Shown piece by piece: positions 8,844 through 17,622 of a stretch of DNA of 64,000 nucleotides (positions within the stretch are counted from its first letter, which is position 1; every line of letters begins with the position of its first letter). The position numbers and the translations under genes were made by a program. Under the pieces are notes generated by a model. It worked only from the letters and a program-made list of their open reading frames with translations. It was not told where the DNA came from and searched no databases. Source of the stretch: Paenibacillus faecalis (GTDB taxonomy: Bacteria; Bacillota; Bacilli; Paenibacillales; Paenibacillaceae); contig NZ_LT985747.1 in NCBI RefSeq assembly GCF_900289175.1, positions 4,768,669-4,832,668 on the forward strand. Reading direction: 5' to 3'.

Positions 8844-8881
8844 GTTACTACCATTATAGTAACCAAGGTTATATGATGCAA
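8844..8881 (-). promoter_or_regulatory. MFS promoter overlapped by two palindromes
   Basis: On the minus strand TTGCAT (8881-8876) and TATAAT (8858-8853) are 17 nt apart. The dyad GTTACT-N8-AGTAAC (8844-8863) covers the -10 box. A perfect palindrome AACCAAGGTT (8861-8870) fills the spacer. A repressor bound to either would block transcription. GTTACT/AGTAAC dyads resemble HxlR/MarR-type operators. Confidence 0.75.
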
Positions 8882-8947
8882 CCTCTATTTGCGTATTTTA
8901 AAAAATACACTTTAACTCGACAATGAAACTGAGGTGAATCTACCCTG

Positions 8948-9817
8948 ATGGACCGGCCACAACGTATCACGCGTGATCATGTTTTTTTCCCCGACCATTC
9001 TTTTCCCTTTATGGTTTCGACAACGGAGGGCGTTAGCCCCCGATTTCAACGTTTGCATTGGCATCAAGCTTTGGAAATAAATTATATAAGAAGTGGAAGC
9101 GGTTACTACCTGATGAACGGGATGAAAATTCCGTTTGTTGAAGGCGATCTGGTCTTCATTAACAGCAATGATTTACATCGTGCTTTTGAAGGTGAAAATC
9201 TGGTGATGGACATCATTATGTTTGATCCTTCGCTTCTGGCTATCGATCTGAAGTATGATCCGGAACTGATGCGCCCTTTTCGCGAAGCGGGAGAGCATTT
9301 TAACCATATCGTTACGCATGATCAGTCTGTTAGCCGGGAGCTGGCACGATTATTTCAGCGAATGATGACAGAATATCATACGAGAGACGATGTATTTATG
9401 AGTCTTATTCGTGCGGATCTGATTCGCTTTTTGGGACTTGTCAATCGTTATTTGCAGCATACTCCGCAAGAAGCCGTTCAATTGACGATGAAGCATCGCG
9501 GCATGCATGTACTGCGAAAAGTGCTCCATACGATGGAGCTGAATCTTGGCTACAACTGGACGCTGAATGAACTGGCCGAGCTGGCTCATTTAAGCCCTTC
9601 ACGGTTCAGCGCCCTATTTCATCAGGCTGTCGGAACTTCGCCGCTGAATTACTTGATTCAGCTGAGGCTGACCTACGCTGTGCATTTGCTTGAGACTACG
9701 GATATGAAAATCATCGGCATCGCAGAGGAATGCGGGTTCCGGAACCTGTCTAACTTCAATCGGCTGTTTAAACATCATATTGGCTTATCGCCAAGTGAAT
9801 TAAGAGAACGCTTATGA
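8948..9817 (+). CDS. AraC-family transcriptional regulator with cupin sensor
   Basis: 289 residues. The N-terminal half is an AraC-type cupin, with HWHQALEINYI near residues 36-46 and GDLVFI following. The C-terminal 100 residues carry two helix-turn-helix motifs: LNELAELAHLSPSRFSALF and IGIAEECGFRNLSNFNRLF. Such proteins normally activate sugar genes. It is divergent from the MFS exporter and 135 nt upstream of a sugar kinase/GH4 pair, so either could be its target. The kinase/GH4 pair is the more usual partner for this class. Confidence 0.9.
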   Translation: MDRPQRITRDHVFFPDHSFPFMVSTTEGVSPRFQRLHWHQALEINYIRSGSGYYLMNGMKIPFVEGDLVFINSNDLHRAFEGENLVMDIIMFDPSLLAIDLKYDPELMRPFREAGEHFNHIVTHDQSVSRELARLFQRMMTEYHTRDDVFMSLIRADLIRFLGLVNRYLQHTPQEAVQLTMKHRGMHVLRKVLHTMELNLGYNWTLNELAELAHLSPSRFSALFHQAVGTSPLNYLIQLRLTYAVHLLETTDMKIIGIAEECGFRNLSNFNRLFKHHIGLSPSELRERL

Positions 9818-9952
9818 TCGAGGAAAGAACGTATGACAGTAAGATAGTATCAGTTTTTACGTGTATAGCAGTAGTTTGGGCTGCTGTAAAAGCTTATCTT
9901 GTACATATAACAACCGTTTGACTCTGTTTAATGATCAGCAGGAGGGAAGATC

Positions 9953-10918
9953 ATGGGCATATATTTGGGCGTGGATGCTGGGGGAAGCAAAACGCATGTC
10001 GTGATTGCGGATGAGCGGGGGAATGTGCTCGGCAAAGGAATGGCAGGTAACGGAAACCACCAGATTGACCGTGAAAAAGCGGAAAAGAACATCAACATCG
10101 CTTGCGACGCCGCACTTTCAGAAGCCGGACTGTCGAAGCAAGATATCAGCTTTGCATATTTTGGCTTAGCTGGAGCCGACCGCGAGCCGGATTATAAAAT
10201 TTTGCGCCCGATGATCGGCGCCATGGGCTATCCGAAGCATGAAATCGTCTGTGACACGATGATCGGTATGCGTGCAGGCACTGATCGTCCTTACGGTGCG
10301 GCCATCATCTGCGGCAATGGATTTAACAGTGCGGCCCGGAACAGGGCAGGCGAGGAATTGCAGTACGGCGGTTTCGGGTTTAAATACGGGGACGGACATG
10401 CCGGCGGCGGGGGACTGGCATTGCTTACGTTTCGGGCGGTCATCAGAGCGTGGGATGGTCGAGGGCCAGAGACGAAGCTAACTTCCTTGGTGCTTAATCA
10501 TATGGGATATACCTCGGTAGAAGCTTTGTATGAGGATGTGCTCTATGGCAAGGTGTCCACTCCGACCAGTCTGGTGAAGCCGTTATTGGAAGCAGCTGAA
10601 GCAGGCGATGCCGTAGCGGTTTCCATTCTTGAAACGGAAGGTACAGAGATGGCTAATGCTGTATGTACCTTGATCCGGCGTCTTGGCATGTCGGACGAAT
10701 CGTTTGAAATCGTTTATATCGGAAGTGTTTTGAACAAAGGAAACAGTGCGGTTCTCACCCATGCGATCGAGCGGGAAGTGGCTGCAAGGGCACCTCATGC
10801 AAAATGTGTTCATCTGACATCTGATCCAGTCGCTGGAGCTTTAATGAGCGCTATGGAGTCTGACGGATTGGCGATTGATGCCGAAACAGAAAGAAAACTG
10901 AAATCTCTTGTTTTTTGA
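9953..10918 (+). CDS. BadF/BadG-type sugar kinase (N-acetylglucosamine kinase-like)
   Basis: 321 residues of the ASKHA fold. The phosphate-1 loop is GVDAGGSKTHVVIAD at the N-terminus; FGLAGAD and the phosphate-2 region AAIICGNGFNSAA follow. This subfamily phosphorylates N-acetylglucosamine or related sugars and is named after benzoyl-CoA reductase activators. AGGAGGG precedes the ATG. The GH4 gene begins 56 nt downstream, so the two are probably one operon. Phosphorylation of a disaccharide before GH4 cleavage is an attractive but unproven role. Confidence 0.85.
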   Translation: MGIYLGVDAGGSKTHVVIADERGNVLGKGMAGNGNHQIDREKAEKNINIACDAALSEAGLSKQDISFAYFGLAGADREPDYKILRPMIGAMGYPKHEIVCDTMIGMRAGTDRPYGAAIICGNGFNSAARNRAGEELQYGGFGFKYGDGHAGGGGLALLTFRAVIRAWDGRGPETKLTSLVLNHMGYTSVEALYEDVLYGKVSTPTSLVKPLLEAAEAGDAVAVSILETEGTEMANAVCTLIRRLGMSDESFEIVYIGSVLNKGNSAVLTHAIEREVAARAPHAKCVHLTSDPVAGALMSAMESDGLAIDAETERKLKSLVF

Positions 10919-10974
10919 GATATGAAACATTCCTGTCCTCACTATATTTATATCCTTTTATGGAGGCGATTCAA

Positions 10975-12285
10975 TTGGCTCAATCAACCGGGCTTAAAAT
11001 AGCAGTCATCGGTGGAGGTTCCTCTTATACACCTGAGATTGTGGAAGGATTTATTCGAAATTATGACCAAATGCCAATTCGTGAACTTTGGTTTGTGGAT
11101 ATCGAAGAAGGCAAGCACAAGCTGGACATCGTTGGGAATTTGGCCAAACGTATGATTGAGAAATCCGGGCTTCCTATTGAAGTACATTTAACTCTTGATC
11201 GCAGACGCGCGATTGAAGGGGCGGATTTCGTAACGACACAAATGCGTGTGGGATTGCTGGCTGCACGGAAGCTGGATGAGCATATTCCGATTAAGCATGG
11301 CGTGATCGGGCAGGAGACAACAGGCCCGGGGGGCATGATGAAGGCGCTTCGTACCGTACCGGTAATTTTGGATATTTGCCGAGATATCGAGGAGCTGGCG
11401 CCTGATGCATGGATGCTTAATTTTACGAATCCTGCAGGAATCGTAACCGAAGCTGTGCTGAAACATAGTAAAGTGCGTTCGATCGGCTTGTGCAACTCTC
11501 CGATCAACTTTCAGAAGTTCCTGGCTGAGGAGTATCAGGTGCCGGAGAAGGACGTCCTGGCTGAATTTGTAGGCATCAATCATTTGCACTGGGTAACTTC
11601 AGCTATCGTTCGCGGAGAAGAGAAGCTTCCGGAACTGCTAAACGCCGGGAAAAGCTATACTGCGAAAAATGTACCTACCTTGGGCTGGGATGCTGATTTT
11701 CTGAAATCGCTTGGCGCCATTCCGACATATTATTTGAAATATTTTTACATGATGGATCACATGTTTATGGACATGAAGAACTCGCTTGAAAAGGACGGAA
11801 CCCGCGCCGATATCGTCAGCCGTACGGAAGCAGAGCTGTTTGAGCTGTATAAAGATGTGAATCTCAATGTGAAACCGAAGCAGCTTGAGCAGCGGGGCGG
11901 AGCCTTCTATTCCGAAGCAGCGGTAAATTTAATGAATTCAATTTATAACGATCAGCGGGATATTCAGACATTAAACGTCGCAAATGGCAGCACCTTTGAT
12001 TTTCTGCCGCCGGATGCGAGTATTGAGGTCAACTGTGTAGTGACGGGTCAAGGTCCGATTGTCATGGCGCCGAAGAACGTGCCGGAGCATATCAAAGGTC
12101 TGATGCATACCGTCAAAGTGTATGAGAAGTTAACGATTGACGCGGCATTGACCGGGGATCGCGGCATCGCTTTACAGGCGCTGGCGCATCATCCGCTTGT
12201 TCCTTCCGTTGAAGTGGCCAAAAAGATGCTGGATGAGCTGCTGGAAGCACATAAAGCCTATCTGCCGGCATTTTTCAAATCATAA
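10975..12285 (+). CDS. GH4 6-phospho-beta-glucosidase
   Basis: 436 residues, as usual for GH4. The NAD-binding start is KIAVIGGGSSYTPE. The metal-binding cysteine lies in CNSPIN, which suits the 6-phospho-beta-glucosidase branch, and GINHLHW follows. GH4 enzymes use NAD and a divalent metal to cleave 6-phosphorylated disaccharides in the cytoplasm. The chosen TTG start lies 8 nt after GGAGG. An earlier in-frame TTG at 10915 would overlap the kinase gene and lacks a ribosome site. No PTS gene is present here, so the phosphorylated substrate may come from the kinase upstream. Confidence 0.88.
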   Translation: MAQSTGLKIAVIGGGSSYTPEIVEGFIRNYDQMPIRELWFVDIEEGKHKLDIVGNLAKRMIEKSGLPIEVHLTLDRRRAIEGADFVTTQMRVGLLAARKLDEHIPIKHGVIGQETTGPGGMMKALRTVPVILDICRDIEELAPDAWMLNFTNPAGIVTEAVLKHSKVRSIGLCNSPINFQKFLAEEYQVPEKDVLAEFVGINHLHWVTSAIVRGEEKLPELLNAGKSYTAKNVPTLGWDADFLKSLGAIPTYYLKYFYMMDHMFMDMKNSLEKDGTRADIVSRTEAELFELYKDVNLNVKPKQLEQRGGAFYSEAAVNLMNSIYNDQRDIQTLNVANGSTFDFLPPDASIEVNCVVTGQGPIVMAPKNVPEHIKGLMHTVKVYEKLTIDAALTGDRGIALQALAHHPLVPSVEVAKKMLDELLEAHKAYLPAFFKS

Positions 12286-12290
12286 TAGGA

Positions 12291-12372
12291 AAAGCCTCCT
12301 TCTCAGGAAAAGGAAGCTGCCATCCGGTAATCCGGAATAGCCGCTATGCTTCTTGTGAAGGAGGCTTTATTT
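12291..12372. terminator. Shared bidirectional terminator, long-range hairpin
   Basis: AAAGCCTCCTTC (12291-12302) and GAAGGAGGCTTT (12357-12368) are exact inverted copies. The 54-nt loop holds a smaller pairing (ATCCGG with CCGGAT). T-rich sequence follows on the plus strand. It separates the convergent GH4 and trpS genes. Confidence 0.75.
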
Positions 12373-12375
12373 TGT

Positions 12376-13362
12376 TTAGAACGTGACCAATCCCATCGCA
12401 CGCTTCGCGGCCAACAGTGTTTCTTGGGCAGCTTCATTGGCGCGGCGTGCCCCCTCTTTCAGGATGTTGTCCAATTCCTCAGAGTTTACGAGTTCATGGT
12501 ATGTTTTTTGAATCGGCTCCAGTTTGGTGATTACCACTTCGGCTAAGTCCTTTTTGAGTGAACCGTAGCCCTGACCTTCGTATCGTTTCTCGATCGTCTC
12601 AATAGAATCACCTGAGAATACGGAGTAAATTTCGATCAAGTTGCTAATTTCAGGCTTCGTCTCCCAATCATAACGAACGTTCATTTCGGAATCCGTCACG
12701 GCTCTGGAAAATTTTTTGCGGATGACGGCTGGATCGTCGAGCAGGGATACGTAGCTGCTCTGATTCGGATTGCTTTTGCTCATTTTATGAGTTGGATCGT
12801 CCAGCCCCATAATCCGCGCGCCTGTCTTCTGGATTACCGGCTCAGGCAGCACAAAAGTTTTACCGTATTTATTGTTAAACCGTGCGGCCAAATCACGAGT
12901 CAACTCGATATGCTGTTTCTGGTCGTCACCGACAGGAACGTGGGTGGCCTGATATAGCAGGATGTCAGCAGCCATCAGCACCGGATAGGTGAACAGGGCG
13001 GAGCTGACGGTATCCTTGCCTTCGGATTTGTCTTTAAATTGCGTCATTCGGCTCAGTTCACCGAAGTGGGCCTGTGTCTCCAGCAACCATGACAGTTCGG
13101 CATGAGCGGACACTTGGGACTGAAGGAAAATGACGGCCTTATTCGGGTCAATGCCCGCAGCAATGTACAAGGCAGCGATATCCCGGGAGCGCTGGTGCAG
13201 CTCTTTCGGGTCCTGATACACGGTGATTGCGTGCAGATCAGGAATGAAGAAATAGCATTCATAGTCGTGCTGATGTGCAACAAACTGACTCAGCGAGCCG
13301 CTGTACCCTCCAATGTTCAAATCACCGCTGGGCTTGATGCCGGAAAGCATTCTTTTATTCAT
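12376..13362 (-). CDS. trpS: Tryptophanyl-tRNA synthetase
   Basis: 328 residues, class I synthetase. The ATP-binding HIGH-type motif appears as LNIGGYSG, where many TrpRS have a GNY form, and KMSKS is intact in HKMSKSNPNQ. The conserved region MTQFKDKS is also present. It charges tRNA-Trp. AAAGGAGG precedes the ATG. A full T-box leader with a UGG specifier lies upstream, so expression should rise when tRNA-Trp is uncharged. The variant HIGH motif could mark a second, divergent TrpRS, but the window cannot show whether another copy exists. Confidence 0.95.
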   Translation of the reverse strand: MNKRMLSGIKPSGDLNIGGYSGSLSQFVAHQHDYECYFFIPDLHAITVYQDPKELHQRSRDIAALYIAAGIDPNKAVIFLQSQVSAHAELSWLLETQAHFGELSRMTQFKDKSEGKDTVSSALFTYPVLMAADILLYQATHVPVGDDQKQHIELTRDLAARFNNKYGKTFVLPEPVIQKTGARIMGLDDPTHKMSKSNPNQSSYVSLLDDPAVIRKKFSRAVTDSEMNVRYDWETKPEISNLIEIYSVFSGDSIETIEKRYEGQGYGSLKKDLAEVVITKLEPIQKTYHELVNSEELDNILKEGARRANEAAQETLLAAKRAMGLVTF

Positions 13363-13435
13363 TTTGAATGAACCTCCTTTGGTTTATAGAAAAATTTTTT
13401 TTGTAATTTGGACGGTAACAGTGTGCTTTATTTTC

Positions 13436-13715
13436 AACAAAAAAACACCTCGCCCCTTGTTCAGGGACGAAGTGTTTGACTCCGCGGTACCACCACTACT
13501 TCGGCAATCATCTGCCGCACTTGAACATGACGGGAAAACGAAGGCTTTCAATAAAGCGACTGTTTCCGATCACTTCTCCCGTGATAACGGGGGAGAGCCG
13601 TCAAAGCCTACTGTCCTGCTGGGCAGAAGTTCGGTTTGAAGCGAAGGGACCCATTCACATACCTCATTGTACCGGACCTTGCACCAGCCGCCGGCTCGCT
13701 TTAACAATGATCGAT
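13436..13715 (-). ncRNA. T-box leader of trpS
   Basis: On the minus strand Stem I is closed by AAGCGA (13701-13696) and TCGCTT (13644-13639). TGG at 13653-13651 in its 3' side is a fitting tryptophan specifier. The conserved CCGTTATC follows, then the T-box GTGGTACCGCGG (near 13483-13494). A terminator pairs ACACTTCG-CCCT with AGGGGCGAGGTGT and ends in a T-run at 13436-13446. Confidence 0.92.
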
Positions 13716-13915
13716 AAGCTACTATTTTCCCTTCATTGCTTTCGAGTATTTGTTCCTATAAAGATGCCATATTTCAGAATGATCGTCAAGCTGCCCATGA
13801 TTTGGCTATGTTTACAGCAGAAGGGGCAATATAGTACAGGTCAACCGGCGTTTGAAAACCAATAGCTTGATTATCACCCTCAACTGATTATTTCAGGAAT
13901 ATACAAAGGGGTCTG

Positions 13916-13938
13916 GATAGGGAGGGGGGCTATATGAT
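13916..13938 (+). promoter_or_regulatory. Possible CsoR-type operator and -10 box upstream of the glutaredoxin-csoR pair
   Basis: GATAGGGAGGGGGGCTATAT resembles the G-tract operator seen in front of copZ (GGGTAGGGGGGTA), with TATGAT overlapping its right side. The match is imperfect and no good -35 was found. If real, CsoR would control its own gene. Confidence 0.4.
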
Positions 13939-13977
13939 ATGATAAAGCTAATAACAGATTTAAAGGAGGTTTTCTCC

Positions 13978-14223
13978 ATGAAAAAGATGAAAGTGGAGGT
14001 TTATACAACGCCAACCTGTGATGACTGCCGTAACTTCAAGAAATTTTTGAATGAGCATGATATAAGTTATAAAGAATATGATATTGCTATTGAGCCCAAA
14101 TATGCGGAAGAGCTGAAGAAGCGCTCCGGCAAAACACTGGTTCCTACGATTTACATCAATAATCAAGTGTTTTTTGGTTTCGTATTTAATCGGCAAGAGA
14201 TTGAAAAGTTGCTGTTAGGCTAA
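13978..14223 (+). CDS. Glutaredoxin-like protein (NrdH/Grx type)
   Basis: 81 residues with the thioredoxin fold. The redox motif is CDDC in TPTCDDCRNF, and VPTIYI carries the cis-proline. The start follows AAAGGAGG by 8 nt; a longer frame upstream has no ribosome site. It is 41 nt ahead of csoR and probably co-transcribed. A role in thiol protection or copper handling is plausible from context. Glutaredoxin-fold proteins of this size in Firmicutes more often use bacillithiol or thioredoxin systems than glutathione. Confidence 0.88.
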   Translation: MKKMKVEVYTTPTCDDCRNFKKFLNEHDISYKEYDIAIEPKYAEELKKRSGKTLVPTIYINNQVFFGFVFNRQEIEKLLLG

Positions 14224-14264
14224 TCTGATGAATCAATTTTGAAAAAGAGAGAGGGGGATCACTA

Positions 14265-14588
14265 ATGGCTGCAGAAATTAGATCACACGATCAATGTACA
14301 GCTTCAGGTGAGCGTAAAAGTCATCATTCCGATAAAATCAAAAACAATCTGATCAGTCGGCTGAACCGGATTGAAGGCCAGATTCGCGGAGTTAAAGGGT
14401 TGATTGAAAAGGACACGTACTGTGATGATGTATTAAACCAGATCTCATCGATCCAGTCGGCACTCAACGGTGTAGGAAAGCTGCTGCTGGAGCACCATAT
14501 GAAGAGTTGTGTCATTGAGCGAATTCAAGAAGGCGACGATGAAGTCATTTCAGAGCTTCTGGTGACGATGAACAAATTGATGAAATAA
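14265..14588 (+). CDS. csoR: CsoR-family copper-sensing repressor
   Basis: 107 residues, all-helical CsoR/RcnR fold (LISRLNRIEGQIRGVKGLIE). The copper ligands C53, H78 and C82 keep the spacing of known CsoR proteins. Copper(I) binding releases CsoR from G-tract operators, one of which overlaps the copZA promoter about 130 nt downstream. The first 22 residues form a His/Cys-bearing extension. A terminator follows the gene, so copZA is transcribed separately. Confidence 0.93.
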   Translation: MAAEIRSHDQCTASGERKSHHSDKIKNNLISRLNRIEGQIRGVKGLIEKDTYCDDVLNQISSIQSALNGVGKLLLEHHMKSCVIERIQEGDDEVISELLVTMNKLMK

Positions 14589-14661
14589 GTTTTATCATTA
14601 AAAAAACGGGTAATCGTATAATAGCTACAGTACTCGAAGCTGCTTTAACAAATGCCATGAT

Positions 14662-14697
14662 CTGCCACCCGTTTTTCGGAGTGGCAGTATTATTTTT
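14662..14697 (+). terminator. Terminator after csoR
   Basis: CTGCCACCCG and CGGAGTGGCAG pair around a TTTTT loop and are followed by TATTATTTTT. Confidence 0.85.
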
Positions 14698-14719
14698 ACA
14701 AAAAAATTGAAAAATCGTC

Positions 14720-14748
14720 TTGACATATATAGGGTAGGGGGGTAAACT
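14720..14748 (+). promoter_or_regulatory. copZA promoter with CsoR operator in the spacer
   Basis: TTGACA (14720-14725) and TAAACT (14743-14748) are 17 nt apart. The spacer holds ATAGGGTAGGGGGGTA, the G-tract type of operator bound by CsoR. Binding would cover the promoter. About 165 nt of untranslated leader lies before copZ. Confidence 0.8.
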
Positions 14749-14916
14749 ATAAATGCAAGAAGCAAGAAGAGTAATCTAACTGGCTTAATTCGATGCTCGA
14801 AGTATGGACGGCGTATCGCACGGTGACGATAAGTCAATTAGCAGATAAGGATGTATCAAGGATTGAGGATCGATTACTTGAAGTTTTATTTATCAATATG
14901 AAAAGGAGAGATGATG

Positions 14917-15117
14917 ATGCAAAGCATTACGCTTAATGTGCAAGGGATGTCGTGCAATCATTGTGTTAATTCCATTGAAGGAGCAGTGAAAGAGCTTGGC
15001 GGTTATGCCAAAGTAAACCTTGCTGATAGCACGGTTACCGTAGAGTATGATGAGAGCAAGCTGGCGATTGAAACGATAAAACAAACGATCGAGGATCAGG
15101 GCTACAGTGTCATTTAG
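14917..15117 (+). CDS. copZ: CopZ copper chaperone
   Basis: 66 residues forming one HMA domain, with the copper(I) motif MSCNHC. It shuttles copper to CopA. Three consecutive ATG codons (14911, 14914, 14917) follow AAGGAG; the third has the best spacing of 8 nt, so it is preferred, but the second is possible. It lies 38 nt ahead of copA, downstream of the CsoR-type promoter. Confidence 0.93.
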   Translation: MQSITLNVQGMSCNHCVNSIEGAVKELGGYAKVNLADSTVTVEYDESKLAIETIKQTIEDQGYSVI

Positions 15118-15155
15118 TTGACCAACAGCAGATTGAAAGAAGAGGTGGAGAGTAC

Positions 15156-17597
15156 ATGGGAGCAGCCAACCAATCGCTTCAAAATGAAATGAAAAAAACA
15201 ACCTTACAGATTACAGGGATGACGTGTGCGGCATGCGCAACCCGGGTTGAGAAGGGCCTGGCCAAGATGGAAGGTGTGAAAGAAGCGAATGTGAATTTTG
15301 CGCTGGAAAGAGCGGCAGTAACCTTCGATCCGAAAGTCGTCGATGTATCGCAGATGGAAGAAAAGATTCAGAAACTCGGTTATGGTACGCTGCAAGAGAC
15401 TGCGGACCTGCAGTTAGTGGGAATGTACTGTGCAGCCTGTGCTGTAAAGATCGAGAAGGTTGTTGGGAAAGTGCCAGGGGTGTCTAACGCGGCAGTCAAT
15501 TTTGCGATGGAAAGTCTCCGGGTCGAGTATAACCCTGCGGAAGTGACCATTGCTGACATTCAGCAGCGCGTTGATAAGCTGGGATACCAGGCGGTGCCAA
15601 AGGGAGACCAGAAGGATAAGGAAGAGCACCGGGATCTTGAGATTAAGAAACAAAAGCGCAAGCTGTTGATTTCGGCGCTGTTATCGCTGCCTTTGCTCTG
15701 GTCTATGGTAAGTCATTTTTCCTTTACTTCATGGATCTGGATGCCGGATTTATTTATGAACCCATGGTTTCAGCTAATATTGGCAACACCTGTGCAGTTC
15801 TATATAGGTAAACAGTTTTATGTAGGGGCTTATACCGCTCTGCGTAACAAGAGTGCGAATATGGATGTGTTGATTGCTCTCGGAACTTCCGCCGCTTATT
15901 TCTACAGTCTGTATTTGACACTGGACTGGTACTTCGCAGGAGCGAGTGCCCACCATGGACCTGATATGTATTATGAAACGAGTGCTGTTCTGATTACACT
16001 CGTTGTGTTGGGTAAATTGTTTGAGACTTTAGCTAAAGGCCGTACCTCAGAGGCGATCAAGACGTTGATGGGACTTCAAGCGAAGACGGCGGTGGTTGTC
16101 CGTGACGGTCAAGAAATGTCTATTCCGATTGAGCAAGTGATCAAAGGCGATATTGTAATTATCAAGCCGGGTGAGAAGGTTCCGGTCGATGGAGAAGTCA
16201 TAGAGGGAACTTCAGCGGTAGATGAATCCATGCTGACGGGTGAAAGTATTCCGATTGAGAAAAAAGCCGGCGATACAGTCATCGGTGCAACGATAAACAA
16301 AAACGGTAGATTGAAGATTAAGGCGACCAAGGTCGGTAAGGAAACCGCGCTTGCCCAAATCATCAGAGTTGTGGAAGAGGCACAGGGCTGGAAAGCGAAG
16401 ATCCAGCGCGTTGCTGATGTTATCTCGGGTATATTTGTTCCGATTGTTGTTGCTATAGCGGTTGTGGCGTTTCTGGTATGGTTCTTTGCTGTCACACCAG
16501 GCGACTTCGCCCGTTCATTGGAAGTGGCGATTACCATTCTCGTCATTGCCTGTCCTTGTGCACTGGGTCTTGCGACACCAACCTCCATTATGGCGGGGTC
16601 CGGCCGTGCAGCAGAATTGGGTGTCTTATTTAAAGGCGGGGAGCATCTTGAGTCCACTCACAAAATCAATGCGATCATCCTCGACAAAACAGGTACGGTT
16701 ACGAAAGGCAAACCGGAGCTTACTGAAGTTGAAGCAAGCGGAATCGATGAATTGCAGTTTAAACGTTTGGTTGGCGCAGCGGAGAAAAACTCCGAACACC
16801 CGCTGGCCGAAGCGATTGTTGCAGGTATTATCGCTGAAGGTATTGAACTTCCAGCAACCGAAGAGTTTGAAGCCATTCCCGGACATGGTATTCGTGCTGT
16901 CGTAGAAGGACACAGCGTTCTTGTTGGAACACGGAGACTTATGAAGCAACAACAGGTTGATATCGGTGATGCTGATACCCGGATGTCTCAACTTGAGACA
17001 GAAGGCAAGACAGCAATGCTTGCGGCGGTAGATGGTCAATTTGCGGGACTTGTCGCTGTGGCTGACACCATTAAAGAAACGTCCAGGGAAGCCGTCGCTA
17101 GACTGAAAAATATGGGTATTGAGGTTATCATGATCACTGGTGACAACGAGCGTACCGCCCAAGCCATTGCCAAGCAGGCAGGCATCGACCATGTTCTTGC
17201 AGAGGTCCTCCCGGAAGGTAAAGCGGAAGAAGTTAAGAAATTGCAGGAACAAGGAAAGAAAGTGGCAATGGTCGGAGACGGTATCAACGATGCGCCAGCG
17301 CTGGCCATGGCGGACATCGGGATGGCCATTGGCACAGGTACCGACGTAGCGATGGAAGCAGCGGACGTAACGCTGATGAAGGGTGATCTGAACAGCATTC
17401 CGGACGCTATTTATATGAGCCGTAAAACGATGGCGAACATTCGTCAAAACTTCGTTTGGGCGCTGGGTTACAACTCTTTGGGCATACCGATTGCAGCATT
17501 CGGTCTTCTGGCCCCTTGGGTCGCTGGTGCGGCGATGGCACTCAGTTCTGTATCGGTCGTGCTGAATGCGCTCAGACTGCAGCGGATGAAGGTGTAA
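15156..17597 (+). CDS. copA: CopA, copper-exporting P1B-type ATPase
   Basis: 813 residues. Two N-terminal HMA domains carry C24-x2-C27 and C92-x2-C95. The membrane copper site is CPC (C466-P467-C468). The actuator has LTGES, and the phosphorylated Asp510 lies in DKTGT. SEHPL marks the HP locus, and GDGINDAPAL the hinge. It pumps copper(I) out of the cytoplasm. It follows copZ and precedes a half sulfite-reductase-like gene by 25 nt. All key residues are present. Confidence 0.97.
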   Translation: MGAANQSLQNEMKKTTLQITGMTCAACATRVEKGLAKMEGVKEANVNFALERAAVTFDPKVVDVSQMEEKIQKLGYGTLQETADLQLVGMYCAACAVKIEKVVGKVPGVSNAAVNFAMESLRVEYNPAEVTIADIQQRVDKLGYQAVPKGDQKDKEEHRDLEIKKQKRKLLISALLSLPLLWSMVSHFSFTSWIWMPDLFMNPWFQLILATPVQFYIGKQFYVGAYTALRNKSANMDVLIALGTSAAYFYSLYLTLDWYFAGASAHHGPDMYYETSAVLITLVVLGKLFETLAKGRTSEAIKTLMGLQAKTAVVVRDGQEMSIPIEQVIKGDIVIIKPGEKVPVDGEVIEGTSAVDESMLTGESIPIEKKAGDTVIGATINKNGRLKIKATKVGKETALAQIIRVVEEAQGWKAKIQRVADVISGIFVPIVVAIAVVAFLVWFFAVTPGDFARSLEVAITILVIACPCALGLATPTSIMAGSGRAAELGVLFKGGEHLESTHKINAIILDKTGTVTKGKPELTEVEASGIDELQFKRLVGAAEKNSEHPLAEAIVAGIIAEGIELPATEEFEAIPGHGIRAVVEGHSVLVGTRRLMKQQQVDIGDADTRMSQLETEGKTAMLAAVDGQFAGLVAVADTIKETSREAVARLKNMGIEVIMITGDNERTAQAIAKQAGIDHVLAEVLPEGKAEEVKKLQEQGKKVAMVGDGINDAPALAMADIGMAIGTGTDVAMEAADVTLMKGDLNSIPDAIYMSRKTMANIRQNFVWALGYNSLGIPIAAFGLLAPWVAGAAMALSSVSVVLNALRLQRMKV

Positions 17598-17622
17598 CGA
17601 TATCGTTTAGGGAGTTGGGGAA

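Noticed and set aside
10915..10974. Earlier TTG start for the GH4 gene
   Set aside because: It overlaps the kinase stop and has no ribosome site; the later TTG sits 8 nt after GGAGG and gives the usual family length.
16626..17447. A 273-codon open frame opposite copA
   Set aside because: Antisense to a conserved catalytic region; composition is that of a shadow frame.
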